Origin: JAWKOK01 sp963698255
GTDB lineage: Bacteria > Chloroflexota > Anaerolineae > Caldilineales > Caldilineaceae
DNA: 64,000 bases
Direction of reading: 5' to 3'
NCBI GenBank assembly: GCA_963698255.1
Contig: CAVOQD010000037.1
Span: forward strand, 124,001-188,000
The notes beneath the pieces are model-generated. The model had not been told where the DNA came from. It saw nothing but the letters and a program-made list of their open reading frames with translations, and made no database searches. A program made the position numbers and the translations under genes. This document shows positions 40,844 to 50,848 of the stretch, piece after piece. How positions within the stretch are numbered: position 1 is the first letter of the stretch; each line of letters starts with the position of its first letter.

Positions 40844-40960
40844 GCACAGTATCCCACACTATCTCGCTCAACGCAAGAGTCAATTTATCAGCAGGCTCGC
40901 CGGCTCCCTCCAGATCGGCATCGCGTGCAGAATGTTCCACAAGTGGGTCAACTCGAAACC

Positions 40961-41821
40961 ATGAACAGCATCCAAGAACTCGAACTGAAGTCCATCGAGT
41001 ATCGCAAGTCAATTCTGACCATGATCCTGGAGGCAAACGCGGGCCACACCGGCGGCAGCCTCTCCTGTATCGATATCCTGAACGTACTCTACAACCACAC
41101 CATGAACGTCTCGCCGGAGCGCTTCACCGATCCGGATCGGCCCGTGATCGAGATCGCTACATCCAGAGCAAGGGCCACTCGGTGGAGGCGCTCTATGCCG
41201 TGCTGGCCGACCGCGGATTCTACCCGACATCCGAACTGTCAACGCTCAACAAGGCCGGCTCCCACTTCGTCGGCCATCCGACACGCAAGGTGAACGGCAT
41301 TGAACACAACTCGGGCGGACTGGGGCACGGTCTGTCGGTGGCCGTGGGCGTGGCCCTGGCCGGCAAGCTGGACAAACGAAACTACCGGGTCTTCACCCTG
41401 CTGGGCGACGGTGAACTGGCCGAAGGTTCCAGTTGGGAGGCGGCCATGACCGCCGCCCACTACGATCTGGACAATCTCGTGGTGATCGTGGACCGCAACG
41501 GCTTGCAGATCACCGGTTCCACAGAAGAGGTCAACGGTCTGGAACCGCTGGTCGACAAGTTTGTGGCCTTCGGGTTCGCCGTGCGTTCGGTGGACGGCAA
41601 CGACATCGCCGCGCTGGTCGACATCCTCGACCAGTACGCCCTTTGAGGCGGGCAAGCCCTCGCTCATCCTCAGCCACACGGTCAAGGGAAAAGGCGTCAG
41701 TTTCATCGAAAATGCGGTGAACTGGCACCATCACGTGCCCACGGCGCAAGAATACGAGATCGCCATGGCGGAACTCGATGCAGCGGCAGCGAAACTGATG
41801 GAGGAGCCGCAATGGAACTAG
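40961..41821 (+). CDS. Transketolase, N-terminal subunit (two frameshifts)
   Basis: The thiamine-diphosphate-binding half of a split transketolase, about 286 residues. Motifs: AGHTGGSLSCIDILNVLY, SKGHSVEALYAVLADRG, GGLGHGLSVAVGVALAGKLD (TPP pyrophosphate region), LLGDGELAEGSSWEAAM with the GDG metal-binding motif, and VDRNGLQITGSTEEV. Indels near 41140-41160 and 41640 are each bridged in register (YIQSKGHS; FEAGKPSLILSHTVKGKG). The stop at 41819-41821 overlaps the start of the C-terminal subunit at 41812, indicating translational coupling. Split transketolases occur in central metabolism and also in dedicated sugar pathways such as D-apulose-4-phosphate conversion; the divergent SorC regulator favours the latter. 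Confidence 0.92.
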
Positions 41822-42783
41822 GTAAAGCCAATCAGGATGTTTTCAGCGCCACGCTGCTGGAGCTGGGTCGGGAAAATCGGGACATGTTGGTCGTGACCAG
41901 CGACTCGCGCGGGTCGGGCAAGCTGGTTGCCTTTGGACAAGAACTGCCGGAGCAGATCGTCGAAGTCGGCATTGCCGAGCAGAATCTGGTCGGCGTCTCG
42001 GCCGGGCTGGCGTCTGCGGGCAAGTGTGTCTTTGCCGTCTCGCCCGCCTGCTTCCTGACGGCGCGTGCGCTGGAGCAGATCAAGAACGACGTGGCCTATT
42101 CGGATCGGCCGGTCAAGCTGGTCGGCATCAGCGCCGGCGTCTCCTACGGCGCGCTGGGGTCGACCCACCATTCGCTGCACGACTACGCCGCGCTGCAGGC
42201 CATCAACAACATCGACATTGTGACCCCGGCCGACAACTTCGAGACCCGAGAGGCCGTCAAAGCGGCTGTCAAGCACGACCGCCCGCTCTATCTGCGCTTC
42301 GGCAAGAAGCCCATGCCCAACCTGCACGGGCCGGAAGCGACCTTCGAGATCGGCAAGGCCATCACGCTCTCGACCGGCAGCGACGTGACCTTCATCGCCA
42401 CCGGCGAGACGGTCTGGCGTGCGGTGGCGGCGGCTGAGCTGCTGCAAGCGGACGGTTTATCGGCCGGCGTGATCAGCATGCACACGCTGAAGCCGCTGGA
42501 CGAAGAGGCCGTGCTGGAAGCAGCGGAGCGTAGCACGGCGCTGATCACTGTGGAAGAACACAGCATCTATGGCGGCTTGGGCAGCACCTGCGCTGCGCTG
42601 TTGATGGAGCACGGTTTACACAACCCGTTCAAGCGGGTCGGCATTCCCGACGAATATACGTTCACCGGCAGCCAGGACGAGATCTTCGCCCACTACGGCA
42701 TCACACCGGAGGGGTTGGCGTCTGTAGCGCGACATCTATGTCGCAGATCCCTTGCCCAGCCGGACCAAATGGGTGCGGCATAA
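41812..42783 (+). CDS. Transketolase, C-terminal subunit, with repeat-derived tail
   Basis: The pyrimidine-binding and C-terminal half of a split transketolase, 323 residues: GKANQDVFSATLLELG, VTSDSRGSGKL, EVGIAEQNLVGVSAGLASAGK (catalytic Glu), SYGALGSTHHSLHDYAAL, PLYLRFGKKPMP, and VEEHSIYGGLGSTCAALL. The last about 19 residues (VARHLCRRSLAQPDQMGAA) are not homologous to the family; they are encoded by the GTAG palindrome that begins at 42724, which supplies a new stop. Normal proteins end at about the preceding EGLAS. Activity should be unaffected, but the insertion is clear. It shares an overlapping start with the N-terminal subunit and precedes an FGGY kinase. Confidence 0.92.
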   Translation: MELGKANQDVFSATLLELGRENRDMLVVTSDSRGSGKLVAFGQELPEQIVEVGIAEQNLVGVSAGLASAGKCVFAVSPACFLTARALEQIKNDVAYSDRPVKLVGISAGVSYGALGSTHHSLHDYAALQAINNIDIVTPADNFETREAVKAAVKHDRPLYLRFGKKPMPNLHGPEATFEIGKAITLSTGSDVTFIATGETVWRAVAAAELLQADGLSAGVISMHTLKPLDEEAVLEAAERSTALITVEEHSIYGGLGSTCAALLMEHGLHNPFKRVGIPDEYTFTGSQDEIFAHYGITPEGLASVARHLCRRSLAQPDQMGAA

Positions 42784-42795
42784 ATGTCGCGTTAC
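42724..42795. repeat. GTAG-type palindromic repeat pair overlapping the transketolase 3' end
   Basis: Left unit GTAGCGCGACATCTATGTCGC and right unit GCATAAATGTCGCGTTAC, facing, as in the element at 44-115, with which it shares the GACAT/ATGTC arms. It overlaps the last 60 bp of the transketolase C-terminal subunit gene. Confidence 0.65.
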
Positions 42796-42802
42796 TGTCC
42801 CG

Positions 42803-42879
42803 CAGGTGCGGTTTGAAGCCGCACGATTCCCGAATTATTCCGAGGTTCCGTAGTTCGTGCGGTTACAAACCGCACCTAC
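42803..42879. repeat. GTAG-type palindromic repeat pair
   Basis: Left GCAGGTGCGGTTTGAAGCCG and right, read from the other strand, GTAGGTGCGGTTTGTAACCG, matching the element at 23301-23378. It fills the gap between the transketolase and the kinase gene. Confidence 0.65.
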
Positions 42880-42911
42880 GAATATCCGAACCCATAGTCT
42901 GAGCGAGAATT

Positions 42912-44392
42912 GTGAAGAATAACAACATTCTGGCCATCGACCAAGGGACGACCAATACGAAAGCCGTGCTCGTCGACCAAGGCGGCGTGGTGACCAGAAC
43001 GGCCTCGCGCGGGCAATCGGTCAGCTATCCGCAGCCGGCCTGGGTCGAGCAGGATCCGATGGTCATCTGGCACAATGTGCAGACGGTGATCGACGAGTGT
43101 CTGCAAGGCGGTCCCGATATCGCCGCCATCGGCGTCTCCAATCAGCGCGAGTCGGTGATCCTCTGGGAGCGGGCGAGCGGACGACCGCTTGGCCCTTGCG
43201 TGGTCTGGCAATGCCAGCGCGGGGCGGCGCTCTGCCAGACGTTGCGCGAGCAGGGTTTGGCGCCGTTGGTCCAGGAGCGAACCGGTCTGACCCTGGACTC
43301 CATGTTCTCGGCCTCCAAAATGCGCTGGCTGCTCGATCACGCAGAGGATGGACATGCGACGGGCGGAAGCCGGCGAGCTTTGCCTGGGCACGGTCGACAG
43401 TTGGGTGTTGTACAACCTGACCGGCGGTCTGGTCTTCGCCTGCGACATGACCAATGCCTCGCGCACTCAGTTGTTCAACCTGAGCAGCCTGACCTGGGAC
43501 CCGGACCTGCTGGACATCTTCGGCATCCCGGAAGCCGCGCTGCCCGAGGTGAAGCCGTCCAGCACGATCTACGGCGAAACGGTGGCCATGGGCAATCTGC
43601 CCGCAGGCATCCCCATCGCCTCGATGATCGGCGATTCGCATGCGGCGCTCTTCGGCCATGCCGGCTTCCAACCGGGGTCGATCAAGGCCACCTACGGCAC
43701 CGGCTCTTCGCTGATGACGCCGACGGCGACACCCGTCGCTTCGCAAAACGGGCTGGCGACGACGGTGGCCTGGGCGCAGGAAAGCGGCCCGACGTACGCG
43801 CTGGAGGGCAACATCTACGTCACCGGCGCGGCCGTCGAATGGCTGGGGCAATTGCTCAGCCTGTCGGATGCCGCCGAAGAGATCGAACAGATGGCGTCTG
43901 AGGTGGAAGACAACGGCGGCGCCTACTTCGTCCCCGCCTTTGTGGGCTTGGGCGCGCCCCACTGGTCGGACTCGGCCCGGGGCCTGATGACCGGCTTGAC
44001 CCGCGGCACGACGCCGGCGCACCTGGCCCGCGCCACGCTGGAGTCCATCGCCTACCAGATCCGCGATGTCTTCGACGTGATGCAGGCCGAAGCGGGCACG
44101 GCGTTGCAGATGCTGCTGGCCGACGGCGGCCCCAGCCAGAACGATCTGCTCATGCAGTTCCAGGCCGACATCATCGGCTGCCCGGTGGTGCGCAGCTCGT
44201 CGCCGGTGGTCTCGGCGCTGGGCGCGGCCTATCTGGCCGGGCTGGCCGGTCGGTGTCTGGGCGTCGGAAGATGAGATTGCAGGCTTGCCGCGTGGACAGG
44301 AGCGGTTTGAGCCACAGATGTCTTCGCAAGAGCGCGAGCGATTGTATGGCGGATGGCAGGCGGCAATGGCGAGAACCACGTTAGCGGTTTAG
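42912..44392 (+). CDS. FGGY-family carbohydrate kinase (two frameshifts)
   Basis: ATP-dependent sugar kinase of the FGGY/xylulokinase-glycerol kinase family, about 493 residues joined. The N-terminal domain has ILAIDQGTTNTKAVLVDQGG (ATP phosphate loop), AIGVSNQRESVILWER and VVWQCQRG. The C-terminal half has SMIGDSHAALFGH (active-site Asp), KATYGTGSSLM and TALQMLLADGGPSQNDLLMQ (second ATP-binding motif). Indels near 43345-43365 and 44255 are bridged (MRRAEAGELCLGTVDSW; then VWASEDEIAGLPRGQERFEPQ to a stop at 44392). It follows the split transketolase under the same SorC-controlled region. FGGY kinases phosphorylate ketoses or polyols; D-apulose, D-xylulose, erythritol and glycerol are all possible here. 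Confidence 0.88.
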
Positions 44393-44623
44393 GACAGAAT
44401 GTCCGGGGAACCAATGATCGCACGAAGCATCTAGAGAACCACGTACGACAAACTGACCTTTGTGAGACTTCGTGACCTGTCGTGGATCAATAACTTCCTG
44501 CATCGGTCTAGAACAAAATCAGACCAGAGGAGCAATTCATGACATCAATGCACGCCGACGTATGAAAGGGACACATGCCAATGAACAAAAGCTAGAAATT
44601 TCGAACATGAGGAGACAAGAGAT

Positions 44624-44660
44624 GGGGATGCCGTGCACTGCCAAGTTACCCGGCATCCCC
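44624..44660 (+). promoter_or_regulatory. Leader hairpin 1
   Basis: Perfect 10-bp stem GGGGATGCCG / CGGCATCCCC enclosing 17 nt, followed by AAAAG. It lies 216 bp before the solute-binding protein start and could be a terminator of the kinase transcript or part of a leader. The function is inferred from shape only. Confidence 0.4.
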
Positions 44661-44727
44661 AAAAGAACGACTGTACAGAAAGGGGCGCAGTCCGGCGTGT
44701 TGCCGGCTGAGCCGCTGCCGCAAGTCG

Positions 44728-44754
44728 GTTGCTATTGTACAGCAATAGCAACCA
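44728..44754 (+). promoter_or_regulatory. Leader hairpin 2
   Basis: Perfect 11-bp stem GGTTGCTATTG / CAATAGCAACC with loop TACAG, 122 bp before the solute-binding protein start. Could be an operator or an RNA hairpin. No match to a riboswitch I know. Confidence 0.45.
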
Positions 44755-44876
44755 TTCTCCTCAAAGAGTGGACTCTGCGGCAGAGAACAGAAGTGCGTTT
44801 TTCTTCAGATCGTGAACAACTGGAGTCGAGTTCAAGCGAAGTTTGCCTCCCCCGAACATAGGAGAATAGAGAGACT

Positions 44877-46841
44877 ATGAAAACTGCACTACGAGCGACA
44901 ACCTTGCTCATCCTAATGCTTGCCTTGATCGGCATGGCTGCATGTGCGCCCCCGGCGGACGCACCGCAGGAAGAGGGCGCGTCCGGCGAGGAAGCGCGCG
45001 CCAGCGATGGCGAGATGACCGACGTCGGCACCCCGCGCAACGAGACCCTGATCTTCCAGACATTCGACCGGCAGACGTCAAACCCGGATCAATATGAATC
45101 CAATGTTGGCCTATTCGCGTCTGGCGTGGATTCAGAGAGCTTGGTTGGGGCTTGCTCTGGGAGACGGACACCGGGACCGGCGAATCCTACGGGGAACTGG
45201 CGGCCGGGCCGGCTGAAGTGCTCAACGACGAACACACCAAGTTTAGAATTAACCTCAAAGAGGGGATCTACTGGAGTGACGGTGTTGAGTTCACGGCCGA
45301 CGATATGATCTATACCCTGGAGACCAATTTTGCGTGTAAAGACATTGCGACACGCGTGGGCGGCGTTGTCAACTACGTCAAAGAAGATAGCTGGGAGAAG
45401 ATTGACGACTATACGGTCGAACTCGAGACGAATAACCCGGCTTACGACATCCAACAGAACCTGGGTGTTCGCACCTGGGGGTCGAATTTGGTGCCGCTGC
45501 CCAAGCACGTGTTTGAGACCTATGAGAATCCCTGCGAATACAAGAACACCTATCCGGTTACCCTGGGACCCTACACCGTCAAGGAATTTGATGAGACCGG
45601 GTTCTGGCAATTGTGGGAGCTGCGTGAAGATTGGGAACGTTCGGCATGGGCCGACCTGGATCAGGACGGCTATATGCCCCAATATGTGCTCTACAAGGAC
45701 TTTGGCCCGGAAGAAACACGCTCCCTGTCCTTTGTCCAGAACGCCTATGACGTTGATACCTTCATGAGCCCCGACACCATCAAGGCTTCGCAGGATCGCA
45801 ACGATGCAATTACGACGTTCTCGCCCACCATGCCGTACCACAACATGGATGACGCCTGTATCTACGGCATGTTGATCAACAAGCAGAAGCCGCCCTATGA
45901 CTTGAAGAACGTCCGCTGGGCGATGGCCCTGTCGCTTGACCTGGAGTCAATCGCCATGAACGCGCTGAGCGGTGAAGTGATTGTCTCGCCGTGGCCGGTG
46001 GCCGATACCCAGATTCTGCACCCCATCTACTACGATCCCAACCAAGCGTGGTTGGAAGAATTCACCCTGGACGATGGCTACAAACCGTTCAACCCCAACT
46101 TCGGCGCAGAGCTGGCTGAAACAATCTTGGCAAGCGGTGTGGATGAGGCGGAACTTCCCGAAGACACCACGGACTTTGGCATCGGCTGGTGGAATTACGA
46201 TCTCGAGCAGGCTGCCAAGTTGCTGGAAGAGGAGGGCTTTACCAAGAATGCCGATGGCAACTGGCTGCTGCCCAGTGGTGAAGAGTGGGTTATGCAACCT
46301 GACCATCCCCGGTGACTGGAACAAAGTCATGCAGCGGACCGGCTTTGCGGCTGCCGACAGTTGGCGCGATGCGGGTATCCAGGTGAACATCCGGCAGGTC
46401 GACAACGCCGAACATGGCGCTGTTCAACGGACCAATGCCCTGCTTGACGTTCAGTACATGTGGACCAACTGTATCTTCACGCCAAGCTGGATGGGCGCCT
46501 GGCAGGAGATTGAACCCGGCCATATCAAAGCGCCGGATTCTCAGGAAAACAATGACGGCAACCGCTTCCAGTGGGACAACGAAACCGTCTATCAGTTGGT
46601 TGCGGATTCAAAATCACTGGAACAGGATTCGGACGAATTCTTTGCAAATGGTCATGCGATCATGAAGGAATTCGTGAAGGATATGGCCTGGATCAACATG
46701 ATGAACATTCCGACCACGATCCCGACCAACGAGTACTACTGGACCAACTTCCCCAAGGCTGACAACTACTACGCAGTACCCTATTCTTGGTGGAGTTCGG
46801 CCAAGGAGATCGTTGCTAGTGTAGAACCAACAGGGAATTAG
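44877..46841 (+). CDS. ABC transporter extracellular solute-binding protein, family 5 (three frameshifts)
   Basis: Peptide/nickel/opine-type (SBP_bac_5) binding lipoprotein, about 655 residues joined. Lipobox MLALIGMAAC, then an acidic linker, then LIFQTFDRQTSNPDQ. The family core follows: RINLKEGIYWSDGVEFTADDMIYTLETN (the classic WSDG..FTADD block) and YDLKNVRWAMALSLDLESIA. After the last slip, NLTIPGDWNKVMQRTGFAAADSWRDAGIQVNIRQVD and the C-terminal block are intact. Indels near 45093, 45150 and 46305. It is the first gene of a complete oligopeptide-type importer (two permeases, two ATPases). Such transporters often import oligosaccharides in Chloroflexota; the glycoside hydrolase downstream supports a glycan substrate here. 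Confidence 0.9.
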
Positions 46842-46858
46842 TTAGCACCGCATCACGA

Positions 46859-46889
46859 GGGAGCAGCTCGGTCTATCTGGGCTGCTCCC
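46859..46889 (+). terminator. Intercistronic hairpin after the solute-binding protein gene
   Basis: Perfect 9-bp stem GGGAGCAGC / GCTGCTCCC, 18 bp after the stop. It has no long T-run, so it is likely an mRNA-stabilising or attenuating hairpin that sets high expression of the binding protein relative to the permeases, a common layout. Confidence 0.55.
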
Positions 46890-47036
46890 ACCTGAGTCAC
46901 TGTCCGCAGATAACCATAACCGGGAGGTGATCACGAACCTGCCGGTCATTCGGCGTGGAGCTGAGCCCCGCTCCTACGAAATTCGGACTTCCTCTTGATT
47001 GGCGGACAGACTGTAAGGCCTACCAAGGAATAAGCC

Positions 47037-48040
47037 ATGGCATTATTACAGTATATTATCGGCAGACTTGCATCGTATTTTGTGGTGCTATTTGTCGGCA
47101 TAACAATTACCTTTTTTTTGCCCAGGTTTATGCCGAGCGATCCAATTGAGCAATACATTTTTCAACTCCAGTCCCAGGCCGGGCAGACCATGTCGCCGGA
47201 GGAGATAGCAGCGCTGCGCGAGACGCTGAGCCAGATTTATGGCCTTGAGGGCAGTCTCTTTTCTCAATATCTGGGCTTCCTCGAGCGCGTCATCCTGCAT
47301 TTTGATTTTGGCCCTTCATTGTCATCGTTTCCCACACCTGTAATGGACGTTCATTCTTAGAGCGCTTCCATGGACATTGGGATTATTGGTGACAACAACC
47401 TTGATCGCATGGGTGATCGGCAATCTGATTGGCTTGCTGGCCGGTTACCATCACAATAGCCGCGCCGCAACCGCGTTGGAGGTTGTCGGGGTCGTCATCT
47501 ATCCGATACCCTATTATATTGTGGCGATCGTTCTGATTCTCCTGTTTGGCTACGTATGGTCTCTCTTTCCATTGACGACGACCATTCGTCCCGGACCGTT
47601 GACCTTCGCAAAGATGCGCCTCATTCTCTACAATTCGTTTCTGCCCGCGCTGTCCATTATTGTGGTCGGCCTTGGCTTCAACATCCTCAGTATGAAGGCG
47701 CTTTCATTCGCTCATAGAGGAAGAGGGCTATGTAACCTTTGCCAGGCTGAAAGGGACACCTTCCAATACGATCATGACCCGTTACGTGGGCAGAAACTCG
47801 CTTCTGCCGCAAATCACCGGGCTTACGCTCTCTCTGGGTGCCATATTCAGCGGCGCCTTGCTCATTGAAATTCTTTTTTCCTATCCCGGCATGGGCTTGC
47901 TTATGCGATCTGCCGCAAGCAGCGGTGATTACAACATGCTCTACGGCACGATCACGATGACTATCGTCGCCGTTGCCACCGCTACGCTTGTGCTTGATCT
48001 GATATATCCGCTGCTTGATCCAAGAATCCGCCTTAGGTAA
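47037..48040 (+). CDS. ABC transporter permease, DppB/OppB type (two frameshifts)
   Basis: Inner-membrane permease of the oligopeptide type, about 334 residues joined. N-terminal LLQYIIGRLASYFVVLFVGITITFFLPRFMPSDP is the DppB-type signature, followed by a large loop. Then come LLVTTTLIAWVIGNLIGLLAGY, IYPIPYYIVAIVLILLFGYVWSLFP, the EAA coupling loop EEEGYVTFARLKGTPSNTI, and ALLIEILFSYPGMGLLMRSAASSGDYNML. Indels near 47345 and 47705 restore a continuous protein. It should form the transport channel with the next gene, 5 bp downstream. Confidence 0.92.
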
Positions 48041-48045
48041 ACGTC

Positions 48046-48871
48046 ATGCAAATGAACAACCGTTTGAAAATCGGTATCGTTATTCTCACGGTCATGGTCT
48101 TGGGAAGCTTTCTTCTTCCCTTTTTCAACGACGTTGACCCAATCAAGCAAGGTACATATGCCAAAAATTTGCCGCCCAGTCTGGACCATCTGCTTGGGAC
48201 CAACAGTCTGGGACAGGATCTATTCTGGTGGCTCGTTTACGCTGTCCGCAATTCGCTGATACTTGGGATCTCGGTGAGTATTTTCACGATCACGTTTGCT
48301 GTCATCAGTGGGACTTGTTTCAGGATATGTTGGCGGCTCGTTTGATCGGGTCATTATGACGTTTACCGATACAATTATCGCTATCCCCGTGTTCCCAATC
48401 CTGATCGTATTGGCCTCACTCGTGCGCGGACAGACGTCCTTCCTGATTGTAGGCGGTATCCTCGTCTTCTTTGGCTGGGCCTGGGGCGCCCGGCGGATTC
48501 GATCCATGGCGCTATCCCTTCGAGAACGGGAATTTGTCAATGTGGCGAGATTTTCAGGTGCAAACACGCTGAAAGTCGTTTTTCGGGAGGTGTTTCCGTA
48601 TGTCTTTGCCTTCATCGTCGTTGATTTTATCAACGCCATCCTTTGGGTGATCAATACGGAAGCAGCACTGGCGGTGATTGGTTTGTCGAACATTGAAGTT
48701 CCCACGCTCGGTTCAATCGTCTACTGGGCATTGAGTTACAACGCATTATTTACCGGACAATACCTCTGGATCGTGGCTCCTGTTGTTGCGACTGTAGTCC
48801 TGTTTCTGGGGCTGTTCCTGACATCGACGGGCTACAATCAGATGTATTCAACCAGGCGGGGGCACGCATGA
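48046..48871 (+). CDS. ABC transporter permease, DppC/OppC type (one frameshift)
   Basis: Second membrane subunit of the same importer, about 275 residues. The N-terminus has one TM (IGIVILTVMVLGSFLLPFF), the family HLLGTNSLGQDLFWWLVYAVRNSL motif, and a TM ILGISVSIFTITFAVISG. After an indel near 48310 it continues GLVSGYVGGSFDRVIMTFTDTIIAIPVFPILIVLASL, with the EAA loop RSMALSLREREFVNVARFSGAN. Its stop overlaps the next ATG as ATGA (48868-48871). Confidence 0.92.
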
Positions 48872-49836
48872 TCAAGCTAGACAACATCGTCGCCACCTAT
48901 ACCACCACTCGCGGGCAGGTCAACGCGGTTGACGGCGTCAATCTGGCAATCCCGTCGGGAGAAATCGTCGGTATTGCCGGTGAATCCGGCTGCGGAAAAT
49001 CGACGCTGCTGAAGGTAATCTACGGCGACTTGACCTATCCCCTCTCGCTCAAGACAGGCAGCGTGCACTACGGTTTTGATCCCTTCGGCAATGCGGCAGA
49101 AGGCGGCGCAGAGATCACCACCAACGACATCCAGGAGTACTGGTTCAAGCGCATTTCCTATATCCCGCAAAGCTCAATGAGTTCGCTGAATCCCGTCATC
49201 CGTATTCGCAGCCAGTTCGTCGATTTTCTGGGGCCGGACCAGGACAAAAACAAGGTGCTTGAAGAGGTCAGGGCCTACATACAGAAGCTGGATCTGCCGC
49301 CCGAGGCGCTGGATGCCTACCCGCATCAACTTTCCGGCGGCATGCGACAGCGCATCATGGTCGCCATGGGCACCTTCTTCCAGCCGGACGTCATCCTGGC
49401 AGATGAACCCACCACGGCGTTGGATGTGGTCGTACAGAAAGGCATTCTGCTGCTGCTGATGGATCTGCAGGAAGAGATGAAAAACACCATCTTCTTCGTG
49501 TCGCACGACATGGGCGTGCATTACCAGATCACCCACAAAATGCTCATCATGTATGCGGCCAAGGTGGTGGAGTTCGGCGCCACTGACGCCATCTTCGCCA
49601 ATCCGCTGCATCCCTACACGCAGATGTTGATCGAATCGCTGCCGACCATCGGCGACGAACATCTGCGCGAGGGTGTGTCGGGCAGACCACCGAGTCTGTG
49701 GGAAGACCTGCATGGCTGCCGGTTTGCGCCGCGTTGTCCTCTGACCACGGAACTGTGTAGGACATCCGAGCCCGAGTTTGAGGAAGTCTTGCCCGGGCAT
49801 TTCGTGGCGTGTCACTATGCCACGGGGAGCCTGTAG
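48868..49836 (+). CDS. ABC transporter ATP-binding protein, DppD/OppD type
   Basis: A 322-residue ATPase of the oligopeptide type. Walker A GESGCGKST (38-46), Q-loop IPQSSMSSLNP, signature LSGGMRQR, Walker B DVILADEPTTALD, and the switch His in FFVSHDM are intact. The C-terminal extension has the four-Cys oligopeptide-ABC motif (CRFAPRCPLTTELC ... CHY), which can hold an iron-sulfur cluster in this subfamily. Start overlaps the upstream permease (ATGA). Frame unbroken. Confidence 0.96.
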   Translation: MIKLDNIVATYTTTRGQVNAVDGVNLAIPSGEIVGIAGESGCGKSTLLKVIYGDLTYPLSLKTGSVHYGFDPFGNAAEGGAEITTNDIQEYWFKRISYIPQSSMSSLNPVIRIRSQFVDFLGPDQDKNKVLEEVRAYIQKLDLPPEALDAYPHQLSGGMRQRIMVAMGTFFQPDVILADEPTTALDVVVQKGILLLLMDLQEEMKNTIFFVSHDMGVHYQITHKMLIMYAAKVVEFGATDAIFANPLHPYTQMLIESLPTIGDEHLREGVSGRPPSLWEDLHGCRFAPRCPLTTELCRTSEPEFEEVLPGHFVACHYATGSL

Positions 49837-49852
49837 CAGGAAATGGAAAAAA

Positions 49853-50818
49853 ATGACAACCATTCTGAAGACTGAAAACCTGACCAAAGTCTACAAGCTG
49901 GGCGGCTTCATCCACAGAACAACCATCAACGCGCTGGATGACGTGAACCTGGAGGTTCACAGTGACAAGCCAGTGATTGTCAGCCTGGTCGGCGAATCCG
50001 GCAGCGGCAAGACCACACTGGCCAAAGTGATCCTGCAACTGGTCGCGCCCACGCGTGGCAGCGCAATCGTCTATGATCGCCTGGTGGCAGGCAAGGGTGA
50101 GAAGCCGGGCAGACAGCAGTTCCTGAGTACGGTCCAGCCGATCTTCCAGAACCCATTCGAGTCCTTCAGCAGTCACCGGACGGTAGATACCTATCTGACC
50201 GACACGGCCACTCGCGTCAACCGTCTCAATCAGAGCGAGGCCAATGAGGCTGTAGCCAAGGCGTTGACTCATGTGGGACTGGAGTACGCGGATGTGAAAG
50301 GCAAATACCCGAACCAGTTCTCAGGCGGCGAACTGCAGCGCGTTTCCATCGCCAGAGCGTTGATCCCCGATCCCGATATCATTGTCGCCGATGAGCCGGT
50401 CAGCATGATCGATGCCTCCCTGCGCATGAACATCATCAATCTCTTCCTGTCGCTCAAGGAAGAGTACAATCGAAGCTTTCTCTACATCACCCATGACCTG
50501 GCAACGGCCTATTACGTCAGCGACTACCTTGCCGTCATGTATCGGGGGGCCATCGTCGAATTCGGTGATGCCAAAACGATTCTCGGTGACCCGCAACATC
50601 CGTACACCCAATTGCTCCTGGCCTCCATCCCGGAGACCACCCACAAGTGGCGGAGAGAAGAAGACGTCTCGATGTCTGACATCGAGACCAAGGAGTATCA
50701 GCTCGAAGGATGTCGGTTCTACAACCGTTGCCCGTTGGCCGAAGAGATTTGCCAACATGACAGACCGGTTGCCACGCTCAAAGAAGATGGCCGAGAGGTC
50801 TATTGTCATTTCGCCTAA
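49853..50818 (+). CDS. ABC transporter ATP-binding protein, DppF/OppF type
   Basis: Partner ATPase of the importer, 321 residues. Walker A GESGSGKTT (47-55), Q-loop PIFQNPFESF, signature FSGGELQR, Walker B DIIVADEPVSMID and HDLATAYYV are visible. The C-terminal Cys motif is present (CRFYNRCPLAEEIC). The ATG at 49853 (MTTILKTENLTKVYK) has AGGAAATGG close upstream; a longer frame to 49778 only shadows the preceding gene. Five consecutive genes from 44877 form the complete transporter. Confidence 0.95.
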   Translation: MTTILKTENLTKVYKLGGFIHRTTINALDDVNLEVHSDKPVIVSLVGESGSGKTTLAKVILQLVAPTRGSAIVYDRLVAGKGEKPGRQQFLSTVQPIFQNPFESFSSHRTVDTYLTDTATRVNRLNQSEANEAVAKALTHVGLEYADVKGKYPNQFSGGELQRVSIARALIPDPDIIVADEPVSMIDASLRMNIINLFLSLKEEYNRSFLYITHDLATAYYVSDYLAVMYRGAIVEFGDAKTILGDPQHPYTQLLLASIPETTHKWRREEDVSMSDIETKEYQLEGCRFYNRCPLAEEICQHDRPVATLKEDGREVYCHFA

Positions 50819-50848
50819 AATCCCTATCCAGTAGGAGTTGTTGACATC

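Larger units (their letters stand above)
44393..44876. other. 484-bp intergenic region upstream of the ABC transporter
   Basis: No gene seen. It contains two strong hairpins (44624-44660 and 44728-44754) and a good ribosome-binding sequence AGGAGAATAGAGAG just before the solute-binding protein start. Leader-type regulation of the transporter operon is possible. Confidence 0.45.
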
